Shown here one piece after another: positions 18,971 through 29,482 of a stretch of 64,000 bases of DNA. A program made the translations under genes and the position numbers. Source of the DNA: an uncultured Lachnospiraceae bacterium (GTDB lineage Bacteria > Bacillota > Clostridia > Lachnospirales > Lachnospiraceae). The DNA lies in the NCBI GenBank assembly GCA_947624875.1, contig CANQMA010000003.1, forward strand, positions 1 to 64,000, read 5' to 3'. Below the pieces are notes generated by a model. That model saw only the letters and a list, made by a program, of their open reading frames with translations. It ran no database searches and was not told where the DNA came from. Numbering within the stretch: position 1 is the first letter of the stretch; each line of letters opens with the position of its first letter.

Positions 18971-20359
18971 ATGAGAGAAAAATTAAATTCCCTGCCTGTG
19001 GCAGAACTCAGAGAAATCGCAAAGACAAACGGCATTAAATCGGTTAGCAGCCTGAGAAAACAGCAGTTGATCGATATGATCTTGGAGCAGCTCGAAAAAC
19101 AGCAGTCGGTGGATTCTTCACAGGAGGACAGACACGAGAGCGGCAAGACTGAAAAGACTGACAGGGGAACAAAAAAACGTGGGATGCATCGGGAAAATGA
19201 GCACAGGGATGAGGTGCCAAACGAAACGGGTATTACCAGAACCGGAATTTTAGAGGTGATGCCGGATGGTTTTGGATTTATCCGGTGTGACAACTATCTG
19301 CCGGGAGAGGATGATGTCTATGTGGCGCCGTCCCAGATTAAACGCTTTCGGTTAAAGACCGGAGATTTTGTTACCGGCCGGGTTCGGGAAAAAAGAGAAA
19401 ATGAAAAATTTGGCGCCCTGTATTATGTAGATCTTGTAAATGGAGAAAGTCTGGACAAGGTGCTGGGCAGACCAAATTTTGAGGATTTAACGCCTGTTTT
19501 TCCACAGGAGCGGCTGCATTTGGAGACGGACGGACACAGCAAAGCAATGCGGATTGTAGACTTGGTCAGCCCGATTGGAAAGGGGCAGAGAGGAATGATC
19601 GTTTCTCCGCCGAAGGCAGGAAAAACGACGCTTCTCAAAGAAACTGCCAAGGCGGTTTTACGGAATAACCCGGAAATGGAAATTATTATCTTACTGATTG
19701 ATGAGAGACCGGAGGAAGTAACGGATATCAAAGAGGCGATTCAGGGAGAAAACGTCGAAGTTATTTATTCGACATTCGATGAACTTCCGGAACATCATAA
19801 AAGAGTTTCCGAAATGGTGATCGAACGTGCAAAGCGGCTGGTAGAGCACGGTAAAGACGTAATTATCCTGCTTGACAGTATTACCCGTTTGGCACGCGCT
19901 TATAACATGACCGTACCGCCAAGCGGAAGAACCCTGTCCGGTGGACTCGACCCGGCGGCGCTCCATATGCCAAAACGGTTTTTCGGCGCTGCCAGAAATA
20001 TGCGCGAAGGCGGGAGCCTGACCATTCTTGCGACGGCGCTGGTAGAAACCGGCAGTAAAATGGATGATGTCGTATATGAAGAATTTAAGGGAACCGGCAA
20101 TATGGAACTTGTTCTGGACCGGAAACTTTCAGAACGGCGGATTTTCCCTGCAGTGGATATCGCAAAATCCGGCACCAGAAGGGAAGACCTTCTGTTAAAT
20201 TCCGAGGAACTCGGCGCATCCTACATTATGCGAAAAGAAATGAATGGCATGAGAAAAGAAGACGCAGTCGAGCAGATTATCAACTTATTTGCCCGCACAA
20301 AAGATAATAAAGAATTTATTGCAAAGGTAAACCGGATTCGCAGCAATTACTCGAATTAA
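18971..20359 (+). CDS. rho: Transcription termination factor Rho
   Basis: [28 protein letters not shown]-binding [31 protein letters not shown]. Confidence 0.98.
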   Translation: MREKLNSLPVAELREIAKTNGIKSVSSLRKQQLIDMILEQLEKQQSVDSSQEDRHESGKTEKTDRGTKKRGMHRENEHRDEVPNETGITRTGILEVMPDGFGFIRCDNYLPGEDDVYVAPSQIKRFRLKTGDFVTGRVREKRENEKFGALYYVDLVNGESLDKVLGRPNFEDLTPVFPQERLHLETDGHSKAMRIVDLVSPIGKGQRGMIVSPPKAGKTTLLKETAKAVLRNNPEMEIIILLIDERPEEVTDIKEAIQGENVEVIYSTFDELPEHHKRVSEMVIERAKRLVEHGKDVIILLDSITRLARAYNMTVPPSGRTLSGGLDPAALHMPKRFFGAARNMREGGSLTILATALVETGSKMDDVVYEEFKGTGNMELVLDRKLSERRIFPAVDIAKSGTRREDLLLNSEELGASYIMRKEMNGMRKEDAVEQIINLFARTKDNKEFIAKVNRIRSNYSN

Positions 20360-20422
20360 AAAGACAAAAAGCAAAATAGAAGCGGATTCAGGCGCAGGAA
20401 GAGGGACTTTTTAAGAAATTAC

Positions 20423-20451
20423 TTGCACTGGAAGTCTACCTATGCTATAAT
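20423..20451 (+). promoter_or_regulatory. Promoter for rpmE
   Basis: TTGCAC (20423-20428), 17-nt spacer, TATAAT (20446-20451). Confidence 0.7.
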
Positions 20452-20454
20452 ATC

Positions 20455-20562
20455 AAGGCTATTGAGTTGTCGAACAATGTTCGGGATATTCGACAGTATT
20501 CATGAGCGAGAAGAATTGGCGGCGCCAATGAGAATAAAATATGTATCGACGAGGTGAATGTA
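20455..20562 (+). promoter_or_regulatory. Structured rpmE leader, candidate L31 ribosomal-protein autoregulatory leader
   Basis: GTCGAACAATGTTCGGGATATTCGAC and ATTGGCGGCGCCAAT stem-loops between promoter and RBS. L31 leader RNAs are known in Firmicutes; membership not verified. Confidence 0.45.
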
Positions 20563-20763
20563 ATGAGAAAAGGAATCCATCCAGATTACCATGAAGCAAC
20601 CGTTACATGTAACTGTGGAAACACTTTTGTAACAGGTTCAACAAAAAAAGAAATTCATGTTGAAATTTGTTCAGCATGTCATCCTTTCTACACAGGACAG
20701 CAGAAAGCAGCTTCCGCTCGTGGTAGAATTGAAAAGTTCAACAGAAAATATGGTATGAAATAA
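20563..20763 (+). CDS. rpmE: 50S ribosomal protein L31 (Cys/zinc type)
   Basis: [48 protein letters not shown]. Confidence 0.97.
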   Translation: MRKGIHPDYHEATVTCNCGNTFVTGSTKKEIHVEICSACHPFYTGQQKAASARGRIEKFNRKYGMK

Positions 20764-20777
20764 GTTTCAAGGATAAC

Positions 20778-20811
20778 AGGTTGAGGAGCGATTCTCAACC
20801 TATTTTCTTAT
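20778..20811 (+). terminator. Terminator after rpmE
   Basis: AGGTTGAG-GAGCGATT-CTCAACCT-ATTTTCTT. Confidence 0.7.
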
Positions 20812-20829
20812 ATGGATTGAGGTGCTGAT

Positions 20830-21894
20830 ATGAAGAAAAATGTGATGAACCAGCTTTATCCTTCCGGGATTGGCGGACAAGCCGTACTGGAGGGCATTAT
20901 GATGAGAAATCAAAATCAATATGCTGTGGCCGTGCGAAAGCCGGATCAGACCATTGAGGTAGTAAAGAAAGAGCATAAAAGCTTTATTGAAGGCAGAAAA
21001 ATTCTTTCCCTGCCGTTTATCCGGGGGATTTTTAATTTTATTGATTCAATGGTTTTAGGCATTAAAACACTGACCCTCTCTGCCAGTTTTTTTGACGAGG
21101 AAGAGGAAGAAGAGCCGGGACGGTTTGAGACATGGCTGATGAATAAGTTTGGAGAAAAAACAGAAAAGGTGATTATAGCTTTTACCATCTTTCTTTCTGT
21201 TGTGCTGGCAGTGGGACTGTTTATGCTGCTGCCGTTATTGGTTGCAGACATTGCCGAAAGAGTCTTTCCGTTTATCGGGGAGGCGCAGGTTCCTGTGATT
21301 GAGGGGATTGTAAAAATTTTGATTTTTATTGGATATCTGTTATTGATTTCCCTGATGAAGGATATTCGCAGAACTTTTATGTATCACGGAGCAGAACATA
21401 AATGCATTAACTGTATCGAGCACGGAAATGCGCTGACAGTTGAAAATGTGCGGCGCAGTTCCAGATTTCATAAACGATGCGGTACCAGTTTTCTGTTGAT
21501 TGTGTTAGTTATCAGTATCGTCATTTTTCTGCTGATCCGCACGAAAGTAATCTGGCTTAGATATTTGATTCGGATTTTGCTCATTCCGGTCATTGCAGGG
21601 ATTTCATATGAGTTTATCCGTCTGGCCGGCAGAAGTGAAAACCGGGTGGTGAATGCGTTAAGCAAACCGGGTCTGTGGATGCAGAAGATTACGACAAAAG
21701 AACCGGAAGATGAAATGATTGAAGTGGCGATTGCAGCTGTCGAGGCAGTTTTTGACTGGAAAGACTATCTGCATCAAAATGGGATAGAACTCGAAGAGGA
21801 AAAGCAAAAACGGGAGCGCGAGGCAAGAGTGCTCTCCAGAGCAAAGAGTCAGTACAAAGAAGGCGAAGGTTCAGGATATAATTGGAAGTTTTAG
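20830..21894 (+). CDS. DUF1385 domain-containing membrane protein
   Basis: GIGGQAVLEGIMMRNQNQYAVAVRKPDQTIEV...FMYHGAEHKCINCIEHG...RFHKRCGTSFLLIVL. Confidence 0.88.
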   Translation: MKKNVMNQLYPSGIGGQAVLEGIMMRNQNQYAVAVRKPDQTIEVVKKEHKSFIEGRKILSLPFIRGIFNFIDSMVLGIKTLTLSASFFDEEEEEEPGRFETWLMNKFGEKTEKVIIAFTIFLSVVLAVGLFMLLPLLVADIAERVFPFIGEAQVPVIEGIVKILIFIGYLLLISLMKDIRRTFMYHGAEHKCINCIEHGNALTVENVRRSSRFHKRCGTSFLLIVLVISIVIFLLIRTKVIWLRYLIRILLIPVIAGISYEFIRLAGRSENRVVNALSKPGLWMQKITTKEPEDEMIEVAIAAVEAVFDWKDYLHQNGIELEEEKQKREREARVLSRAKSQYKEGEGSGYNWKF

Positions 21895-22733
21895 TCAAAG
21901 ATATCATAGTAGAGGGAGAACAGGCGCTAAAACACTGCAATATTGATGACTGGAAAACAGACAGTCTGCTCCTGGCGGAATATTTTCTGGGCGTTACGAG
22001 AAAACAGCTTTTGCTCAATCAGGGATTGACCGTGGATGTCAAATTAAAGCGCGACTACATGGATGCCATTCAATCCCGGTGCCATCATATTCCGCTGCAG
22101 TATCTTACGGGAACGCAGGAATTTATGGGGCTGGAGTTTGAGGTCAACACAGATGTACTGATTCCCCGGCAGGATACGGAAGTTTTAGTGGAAGCGGTTT
22201 TGACATATATAGATAAAATCCCGGGAGAGAAAAAGGTGCTTGATTTATGCACCGGTTCCGGATGCATTGCCGTTTCGATTGACAAAATGTGTGGATCGGC
22301 GAAGGTCACGGCGTGTGATATCTCCGAAAAAGCATTGGAGACTGCAGTCAGAAATAATCAAAAAAATAAAGCTGCGGTAACTTTTATCCGGTCTGATTTG
22401 TTTGAACAGATTTCAGGAAAGTTTGATGTCATTGTCTCCAATCCGCCGTATATTCGAACGGATGAGATTCCAAAACTGATGCCGGAAGTGAAAAATCATG
22501 AGCCGGTCATCGCACTGGATGGCGATGCCGACGGATTGAAATTTTACCGGATGATTGTGGGAAATGCACGAGAATTTTTAAAACCGGAAGGAATGCTTTT
22601 TTTTGAAATCGGATGCGAACAGGGAGAGGATGTACAAAGTATTTTCATACAAAACGGATTTTCCAATGTGACTGTCCAAAAAGATTTAGCCGGGAATGAC
22701 AGAGTGATATATGCAAAACTGGAAAGGAAGTAA
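21882..22733 (+). CDS. prmC: Peptide chain release factor N(5)-glutamine methyltransferase
   Basis: [14 protein letters not shown]...[16 protein letters not shown]. Confidence 0.95.
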   Translation: MEVLVKDIIVEGEQALKHCNIDDWKTDSLLLAEYFLGVTRKQLLLNQGLTVDVKLKRDYMDAIQSRCHHIPLQYLTGTQEFMGLEFEVNTDVLIPRQDTEVLVEAVLTYIDKIPGEKKVLDLCTGSGCIAVSIDKMCGSAKVTACDISEKALETAVRNNQKNKAAVTFIRSDLFEQISGKFDVIVSNPPYIRTDEIPKLMPEVKNHEPVIALDGDADGLKFYRMIVGNAREFLKPEGMLFFEIGCEQGEDVQSIFIQNGFSNVTVQKDLAGNDRVIYAKLERK

Positions 22734-22737
22734 AGAA

Positions 22738-23808
22738 ATGTTTGATAAGTTAGAAGGTATTTTAGAGCGGTATGAGGAAATCCTGCAGCAGCTCAACGAT
22801 CCAAATATTGTAAATGATCAGGCAAATTATAGAAAATTGATGAAGGAACAGAGTGATCTTGAACCGATTGTGGAAGCGTATAGTGCGTATAAAGCTGCAA
22901 ATCAGACGATTGAGGACAGCCGGATGATTTTAGATGAAGAATCGGATGAAGAGATGCGCGAACTTGCCAAGGAAGAAATGAATGAGGCAAAGGAGCAGAT
23001 TGCACAATTAGAGGAACAGTTGAAGATTCTGCTTCTGCCGAAAGATGAAAATGATGATAAAAACGTGATTGTGGAAATCCGTGCCGGAGCCGGCGGAGAC
23101 GAGGCGGCATTGTTTGCTGCAGAACTTTACCGGATGTATTGCATGTATGCGGAGACGATGCGCTGGAAAACAGAACTGGCAGATATCAATGAAAATGGAC
23201 TCGGCGGATTTAAGGAAGTCGTGTTTATGGTCAATGGCCAGGGCGCATACTCTAAGTTAAAGTATGAGAGCGGCGTGCACCGGGTGCAGAGAGTGCCGGT
23301 GACGGAATCCGGAGGAAGAATTCACACATCGACGGCGACAGTAGCGGTTATGCCGGAAGCCGAGGAAGTGGATGTGGAAATCGATATGAATGACTGTAAA
23401 TTCGATGTATTCCGGGCGTCCGGAAATGGAGGACAGTGCGTCAATACGACGGACTCCGCAGTTCGTTTAACGCATATTCCGACAGGCATAGTCATTTCCT
23501 GTCAGGACGAGAAATCACAGCTTAAAAATAAAGATAAAGCATTGAAGGTGCTGCGTGCGAGACTCTATGAATTAGAGCAGCAGAAGAAACAGGATGAAGA
23601 GTCTGCAAAAAGGAGGAGCCAGATTGGCACGGGGGACCGTTCGGAGAAGATTCGTACTTATAATTTCCCACAGGGACGAGTGACTGACCACAGAATTAAG
23701 TTTACGACGCATCGGCTGGAACAGGTGATGAACGGCGACATTGCAGAAATCATTGACAATTGTATTGCGGCAGACCAGGCGGCAAAACTGGCACAGGTCA
23801 GCGAATAA
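22738..23808 (+). CDS. prfA: Peptide chain release factor 1
   Basis: [15 protein letters not shown]...; GGQ motif in [26 protein letters not shown]. Confidence 0.97.
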   Translation: MFDKLEGILERYEEILQQLNDPNIVNDQANYRKLMKEQSDLEPIVEAYSAYKAANQTIEDSRMILDEESDEEMRELAKEEMNEAKEQIAQLEEQLKILLLPKDENDDKNVIVEIRAGAGGDEAALFAAELYRMYCMYAETMRWKTELADINENGLGGFKEVVFMVNGQGAYSKLKYESGVHRVQRVPVTESGGRIHTSTATVAVMPEAEEVDVEIDMNDCKFDVFRASGNGGQCVNTTDSAVRLTHIPTGIVISCQDEKSQLKNKDKALKVLRARLYELEQQKKQDEESAKRRSQIGTGDRSEKIRTYNFPQGRVTDHRIKFTTHRLEQVMNGDIAEIIDNCIAADQAAKLAQVSE

Positions 23809-23851
23809 TCGGTCTGTCTGTATTTTGATGTTCATAGAACAGGAGATGTAA

Positions 23852-24583
23852 ATGAATACCATAAAAGACCGTTATGAAATTGCAGACCTTCGGGTTGTGA
23901 TGACGACGTATCATGAAAAGACAAGAAGACAGGCTCTGCCATATCTTGCGAAATCAGATTGGAGTGAAGAAGAGGCAGACATTCAAATTAAACTGGACAA
24001 TGAGTTCTACGAAGAGCGGGTGCGCGAGAGCGCATTTCCTGTCACAATCGATTCGGTAGAATATGTTTACACCGGAGAGGCGTTTCATCGTTATCTGCTG
24101 CATCATCAGGGCTGTATGCTCCATTCCTCTGCAGTGGTGGTGGATGGGTATGCGTATTTATTTTCTGCCGACAGCGGTACCGGAAAATCAACCCATACAT
24201 CATTGTGGCTAAAGCATTTTGGAGAGAATGCGTTCATTATTAACGACGACAAACCGACGCTGCGGAAAACAGATCAGACATGGTATGTGTACGGCACCCC
24301 GTGGAGCGGTAAAACAAATACCAATGTCAATACAAAAGTAAAACTGGGAGCAATCGTGTTCTTAGAGCGCGCGAAACAAAATTGGATTGAAAAACTGGAA
24401 ATACAAAAGGCAATTCCAAAGTTTTTTGGACAAACGACCCGGAAACACAACCGGGAAGAAAATATGGATTTTGTCTTGGAATCCATGGGAAAAATCTTAG
24501 CTGAAACGCCGGTTTATCAAATGGGATGCGATATCAGCGATGAAGCAGTAACGATGGCATATGAAAAGATTAGGAGAGTATAG
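23852..24583 (+). CDS. HPr kinase/phosphorylase-like (PadeK/ThcoK-type) serine kinase domain protein
   Basis: MLHSSAVVVDGYAYLFSADSGTGKSTHTSLWLKHFGENAFIINDDKPTLRK: Walker A plus INDDKP, as in HprK-like kinases associated with RiPP clusters. Confidence 0.7.
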   Translation: MNTIKDRYEIADLRVVMTTYHEKTRRQALPYLAKSDWSEEEADIQIKLDNEFYEERVRESAFPVTIDSVEYVYTGEAFHRYLLHHQGCMLHSSAVVVDGYAYLFSADSGTGKSTHTSLWLKHFGENAFIINDDKPTLRKTDQTWYVYGTPWSGKTNTNVNTKVKLGAIVFLERAKQNWIEKLEIQKAIPKFFGQTTRKHNREENMDFVLESMGKILAETPVYQMGCDISDEAVTMAYEKIRRV

Positions 24584-24846
24584 TGAAAATCAAAGAAGGA
24601 TATATATTGAGAAATGTTGTGGGAAGCTATGTAGTTGTTCCGGTTGGACAGGCTACGATTGATTTTAATGGAATGATCAGTCTAAATGAAACCGGTGCAT
24701 TTCTGTTTCAAAAACTGCAGCAGGGGATTGAAAGAGAAGAACTGGTGGACGCTCTGGCTGCAGAATATGAAATTTCAAGACAACTGGCGGAAAAAGATGT
24801 CGCTCTTTTTATTGAAAAAGTTAAAGGAGAGGATTTGTTTGAATAG
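24583..24846 (+). CDS. PqqD-like (RiPP recognition element fold) protein
   Basis: 87 aa, GTG start overlapping upstream TAG by one base; ISLNETGAFLFQKLQQGIEREELVDALAAEYEISRQLAEKDVALFIEKV is PqqD-superfamily-like. Confidence 0.75.
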   Translation: MKIKEGYILRNVVGSYVVVPVGQATIDFNGMISLNETGAFLFQKLQQGIEREELVDALAAEYEISRQLAEKDVALFIEKVKGEDLFE

Positions 24847-25306
24847 AGTAGTTTCCATGAATGACATGGTCCCGTTGATTTTGGAAATGTTAGAAAACGG
24901 CGGGAAAGCGGTTTTCACGCCTACCGGGACAAGCATGCTGCCAATGCTTCGGGATGGCTCTGACACCGTGACGCTGGAAAAGCCGGAATTTCCGTTGAGG
25001 CGGTATGATTTACCACTCTATCGGAGAGAAGACGGAACTTATATTTTACATCGGATCATAGAAGTTTCCGGGGACTGTTATACCATGCGCGGAGACCACC
25101 AGCTTCATCAGGAGTACGGGATTACGCAGGAACAGATTCTCGGGGTCGTCTGTGAATTTACACGAAAAGGAAAGCATTATTCCTGCACAGACTGGCGATA
25201 TCAATTGTACTGCAGAGTTTGGATTGGAACAGCAGAGTGCAGAAAACAATATTATCGATGTAGAAGACTTGGAAGTAAAATAAAACGAAAGATTTTGGGA
25301 AAGTAA
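24839..25306 (+). CDS. S24/S26 (signal peptidase/LexA-like) peptidase-like protein without obvious TM anchor
   Basis: PTGTSMLPMLRDGSD (nucleophile Ser region) and YILHRIIEVSGDCYTMRGDH (His in the SipW/ER-type position). Likely TTG start at 24839 after AAAGGAGAGG; ATG 24857 is the alternative. Confidence 0.7.
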   Translation: MNRVVSMNDMVPLILEMLENGGKAVFTPTGTSMLPMLRDGSDTVTLEKPEFPLRRYDLPLYRREDGTYILHRIIEVSGDCYTMRGDHQLHQEYGITQEQILGVVCEFTRKGKHYSCTDWRYQLYCRVWIGTAECRKQYYRCRRLGSKIKRKILGK

Positions 25307-25307
25307 C

Positions 25308-27023
25308 ATGAAAAATTCCATGAAAGAATCCGCAGGATTTCACTGGATACTAAAAAACAGCAAAGGCTATAAAGGAAAGATTTTTTTCATCAGCATATTT
25401 AATATGCTGCTTGCACTGGTGACCACTACCCTTGCAGTAATCAGCAAGCAGATTATTGATGCTGCGCAAAACGCTGCCGAAGCGCGGACAGATGTGATTC
25501 GGACACAGGAGATTCACAGAATTATTTTCTTCGGCATATTAATTTTTGTGATTATCATAGGAAGGCTTGCGCTCCGGGTATATAATCAGAGTCTTGCAAT
25601 CCGCGTACAGGCGGGACTGGAAATGAGTATGCGCTCCAAACTTTTTTATCAGATTTTGATGAAAAAATTTGAGTCCGTGAATCAATTTCACAGTGGAGAA
25701 CTGATGAATCGGCTGACCAGTGACATTAAAATCATTTCCGATGGCATTACGACGATTATTCCGGATTTGCTTTACTATATTACCCAGTTTTTAGGGGCAT
25801 TTATTGTACTGATTGTTTTTGACTGGAAGTTTACGCTGATCTTCTTAGCGTCTGGACTGGTCATTTCGGCAGTAACGCTGTTTTTCCGGTCAAAACTGAA
25901 AAATCTGCATAAAGAAGTCCAGTCAACAGACGGGAAAGTGCGCTCTTTTTACCAGGAGGCGATTGAGAGTATGCTGGTGGTAAAAACCTTTGGGATTGAA
26001 CGATGCTTCCGGGATAAAGGAGACTGCCTGCAGCAGGATAATTATCATGCAAAAATGAAACGGCGCCGTGTGGGAATTCTGGCGAACACCGGATTTTCTT
26101 TTGTGTTTAATGCCGGATATATGATTGCGCTTGTATGGTGTGCCCTGCAGATTTGCTTTCAAACAATGACGCCCGGCACCTTAACGGCAGTCATTCAGCT
26201 GATTTCTCAGCTTCAGACGCCTTTTGTGAATGTAACAAAGATCGTGCCGCAGTATTATGCCATTACCGCGTCGGCTGAGCGTATCATGGAAATTGAAGCG
26301 CTGGACGTTGATTATATTGCAGAGACAAAGATGAATGTGGATCAGGAGTATCAAAAACTGAAAAAAATTGGATTTGAAAATATCCGGTTCAGTTATGGAC
26401 GGGAATGTGTTTTGGAAGAAGGAACGGCTGTTTTAGACAAGGGAGATTTTGTTGCAATCCGTGGAATTTCAGGGATTGGAAAAAGCACGCTGTTAAAAAT
26501 GCTGCTGGGAGTCTTTAAGCCTCAGGAAGGAGAAATTTCTCTCTATTATGAGGACGGCACAAAAGTTCCTGCAGGTCCTAAGACAAGAGGATTATTTTCC
26601 TATGTGCCGCAGGGAAATTATCTGTTTAGCGGAACCCTCCGGGAAAATGTTATGATGGTCAATCCGGAAGCGACGGAGGATGAGATTGAAACTGCATTAC
26701 AGTTAAGTGATATTGCTGATTTTGTAAAGGAACTTCCGCAGGGACTCGATACCGTGATTGGAGAAAAGGGATTGGGAATTTCAGAAGGGCAGGCGCAGCG
26801 GCTTGCCATTGCAAGGGCGCTGTTGAGCAATGCGCCAATCCTGCTGTTAGATGAGGCGACGTCAGCGCTGGATGCGGATACGGAACAGCGGGTCCTTTCT
26901 AATATTAAACAGTTAAATCAGAAGACCTGTATTATTGTGACGCATAAAAAAGCGGCGCTGGAAGTATGTAACCGGGAATTTATTATTGAAGATAAGCGGA
27001 TATCTTATAAGGTGAAAGAATGA
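25308..27023 (+). CDS. ABC transporter, fused permease/ATPase
   Basis: N-term 6-TM region, NBD with Walker A (ISGIGKSTLLKMLLG), signature-like ISEGQAQRLAIARALL, Walker B ILLLDEATSALD; no N-terminal C39 peptidase. Confidence 0.92.
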   Translation: MKNSMKESAGFHWILKNSKGYKGKIFFISIFNMLLALVTTTLAVISKQIIDAAQNAAEARTDVIRTQEIHRIIFFGILIFVIIIGRLALRVYNQSLAIRVQAGLEMSMRSKLFYQILMKKFESVNQFHSGELMNRLTSDIKIISDGITTIIPDLLYYITQFLGAFIVLIVFDWKFTLIFLASGLVISAVTLFFRSKLKNLHKEVQSTDGKVRSFYQEAIESMLVVKTFGIERCFRDKGDCLQQDNYHAKMKRRRVGILANTGFSFVFNAGYMIALVWCALQICFQTMTPGTLTAVIQLISQLQTPFVNVTKIVPQYYAITASAERIMEIEALDVDYIAETKMNVDQEYQKLKKIGFENIRFSYGRECVLEEGTAVLDKGDFVAIRGISGIGKSTLLKMLLGVFKPQEGEISLYYEDGTKVPAGPKTRGLFSYVPQGNYLFSGTLRENVMMVNPEATEDEIETALQLSDIADFVKELPQGLDTVIGEKGLGISEGQAQRLAIARALLSNAPILLLDEATSALDADTEQRVLSNIKQLNQKTCIIVTHKKAALEVCNREFIIEDKRISYKVKE

Positions 27024-27478
27024 TTAATACGACGCTCTGCTATATTGAAAAACAAAATCAATATCTGATGCTGCACCGCACAAAAAAGAAAAATGACCTG
27101 AATGAAGGAAAATGGATCGGTGTCGGTGGAAAATTTGAACCGGACGAAACGCCGGAAGAATGTCTCCTGCGGGAAGTCAAAGAGGAGACGGGACTGACGC
27201 TTCAAGAGTACAAACTGCGCGCAGTCGTTACATTTATTTCCGATTGCTGGCCGAGTGAATATATGTATCTGTTTACCGCAGCCGAATATACCGGAACCCT
27301 GACAGAATGTAATGAAGGAACCCTGAAATGGATTGATAAAGACAAGGTATTAGACCTGCCTATATGGGAAGGAGACCGGATTTTTCTAAAAGAAATGATG
27401 GAATCCGACCGGTTTTTTACACTAAAAGTTGTGTATCAGGGAGAACGGCTGGTAGAAAGTGTTTTACAGGAGTATTAA
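27020..27478 (+). CDS. NUDIX hydrolase (8-oxo-dGTP diphosphatase-like)
   Basis: GVGGKFEPDETPEECLLREVKEETGLTLQEY matches the Nudix box; overlaps ABC stop by 4 nt. Confidence 0.92.
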   Translation: MINTTLCYIEKQNQYLMLHRTKKKNDLNEGKWIGVGGKFEPDETPEECLLREVKEETGLTLQEYKLRAVVTFISDCWPSEYMYLFTAAEYTGTLTECNEGTLKWIDKDKVLDLPIWEGDRIFLKEMMESDRFFTLKVVYQGERLVESVLQEY

Positions 27479-27615
27479 GAACATTTTGCAAACACCGCCG
27501 GTCCGGGGAGAAGGAAAGTCTTTCATACAGGGAAGGTACCTGCCCCGACATTGACACTATAAAACAATTCGTAGTATGATTGAGGCAAATAAAAAGCCAA
27601 AAAATGGAGGAAAAA

Positions 27616-28965
27616 ATGGGAAAATATTTTGGAACGGATGGATTTCGAGGAGAGGCGAACGTTAATCTGACTGCAATGCACGCATTTAAGGTCGGACGTT
27701 TTCTTGGCTGGTATTATGGCCGGTATCACAAATGTTCCGTGGCAATCGGAAAAGATACGAGAAGAAGCAGTTATATGTTTGAAGACGCACTTTCGGCGGG
27801 GCTGACCTCCACCGGAGCGGATGTGTATCTTTTGCATGTCACGACGACGCCGAGCGTATCCTATGTGGTCAGTACCGAGGACTTTGATTGTGGGATTATG
27901 ATTTCTGCCAGTCACAATCCGTTTTATGATAATGGAATTAAACTCATCAATGGCAAAGGGGAAAAGATGGAGCAGGAAGTCATTGACCGGGTAGAAGAAT
28001 ATATTGACGCTGATTTTGACACGATTCCGTATGCAGTTGGAGAAAAAATTGGCAGAACAGTCGACTATTTTGCAGGACGGAACCGTTATATGGGATATCT
28101 GATGACGCTTGCAAAGCATTCTTTCAGAAATGTCAGGGTAGGATTGGACTGTTCAAACGGAAGTGCGTCTGCCATTGCAAAAAGTGTGTTTGACGCATTG
28201 GGAGCCGAGACGCATGTAATCCATGCAGAGCCGAACGGAACAAATATCAACATGGGGTGCGGTTCTACGCATATTGAGGAATTACAGAAATACGTCATTG
28301 GGAATCATCTGGATATCGGTTTTGCCTATGACGGCGATGCAGACCGGTGTTTCTGCGTGGACGACCAGGGGCATATTGTCAATGGAGATTTAATTCTCTA
28401 TGTCTGCGGCGTTTACATGAAGCAAAACGGCGAATTAAAAAATAATACGGTTGTGACGACAATCATGTCCAATATTGGTTTATATAAAGCTTTTGATGCG
28501 GTAGGAATCCAATATGAAAAAACAGACGTTGGAGATAAAAATGTTTATGAATGCATGAGAAACTATGGACATCGCTTAGGCGGGGAGGAGTCAGGACATA
28601 TTATTTTCAGTAAGTATGCTACAACCGGGGACGGAATTCTGACTTCGATTAAATTGATGGAAGTGATGCTGTCTGAAAAGAGAAAGATGTCAGAACTGAT
28701 CAGTCCGGTAACCATTTATCCGCAGGTATTGAAAAATATACGAGTGACTGACAAACCGGCGGCCTTAAATGATGAGGACGTGAAAACGGCAATTCAGGAA
28801 GTCAATGAATCTCTGCAGGGCAACGGACGGATTCTGGTGCGTGAAAGTGGAACAGAACCGGTTATCCGGGTCATGGTGGAAGCAGAGACTGAACAGAAAG
28901 CAGAAGAGTGTGTCGATCGTGTCATTGAAGTAATTTGCGATAAAGGATATGAAGACAAAAAATAA
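27616..28965 (+). CDS. glmM: Phosphoglucosamine mutase
   Basis: MGKYFGTDGFRGEANVNLTAMHAFKVGRFLG; GIMISASHNPFYDNGIKL; GDADRC. Confidence 0.95.
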   Translation: MGKYFGTDGFRGEANVNLTAMHAFKVGRFLGWYYGRYHKCSVAIGKDTRRSSYMFEDALSAGLTSTGADVYLLHVTTTPSVSYVVSTEDFDCGIMISASHNPFYDNGIKLINGKGEKMEQEVIDRVEEYIDADFDTIPYAVGEKIGRTVDYFAGRNRYMGYLMTLAKHSFRNVRVGLDCSNGSASAIAKSVFDALGAETHVIHAEPNGTNINMGCGSTHIEELQKYVIGNHLDIGFAYDGDADRCFCVDDQGHIVNGDLILYVCGVYMKQNGELKNNTVVTTIMSNIGLYKAFDAVGIQYEKTDVGDKNVYECMRNYGHRLGGEESGHIIFSKYATTGDGILTSIKLMEVMLSEKRKMSELISPVTIYPQVLKNIRVTDKPAALNDEDVKTAIQEVNESLQGNGRILVRESGTEPVIRVMVEAETEQKAEECVDRVIEVICDKGYEDKK

Positions 28966-29473
28966 TTTGCCGTATAGGATAAAGATGAAAAAATGGTGTT
29001 TGAGAATCCTGCTGCTTGCAGGGCTGTTCTGGTGGATGAGCATTATTTTCGGATTTTCTGCGGAAACCGGAGAGGAATCGCAGTCCTGCAGTGACGGAAT
29101 CACGATTCGGGTGGTGCATTTCATAGCAGAGGATTATGAGCAGTTAAGTAAGCCGGAACAGGAAGCGTTATTTCAAAAAACAAGTTTTTTTGTGAGAAAA
29201 ACAGGACATTTTGGGGAATATGCAATTTTGGGCGTTTTGATTTCCGGACTGCTTTTGACATTCCCGCAGTTTCAAACAAAGAATATTTTATTTTTTGCAG
29301 CTGCAGTATCCATCGGCCTGATTTATGCAGCTTCTGATGAAATTCATCAGGGCTTTGTCAGCGGCAGAAGTCCGGGATTTTTTGACGTCTGCGTCGATAC
29401 GGCAGGTGTCTTTGCAGGAGCCGTTTTCATATGGATTCTCACGAAATTATTATGGGTAAAAAAAGAAAAATAG
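28949..29473 (+). CDS. VanZ family membrane protein
   Basis: KTGHFGEYAILGVLISGLLL...YAASDEIHQGFVSGRSPGFFDVCVDTAGVFAG. Start could be 28949 or 28985. Confidence 0.88.
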   Translation: MKTKNNLPYRIKMKKWCLRILLLAGLFWWMSIIFGFSAETGEESQSCSDGITIRVVHFIAEDYEQLSKPEQEALFQKTSFFVRKTGHFGEYAILGVLISGLLLTFPQFQTKNILFFAAAVSIGLIYAASDEIHQGFVSGRSPGFFDVCVDTAGVFAGAVFIWILTKLLWVKKEK

Positions 29474-29482
29474 AAAAGGATA

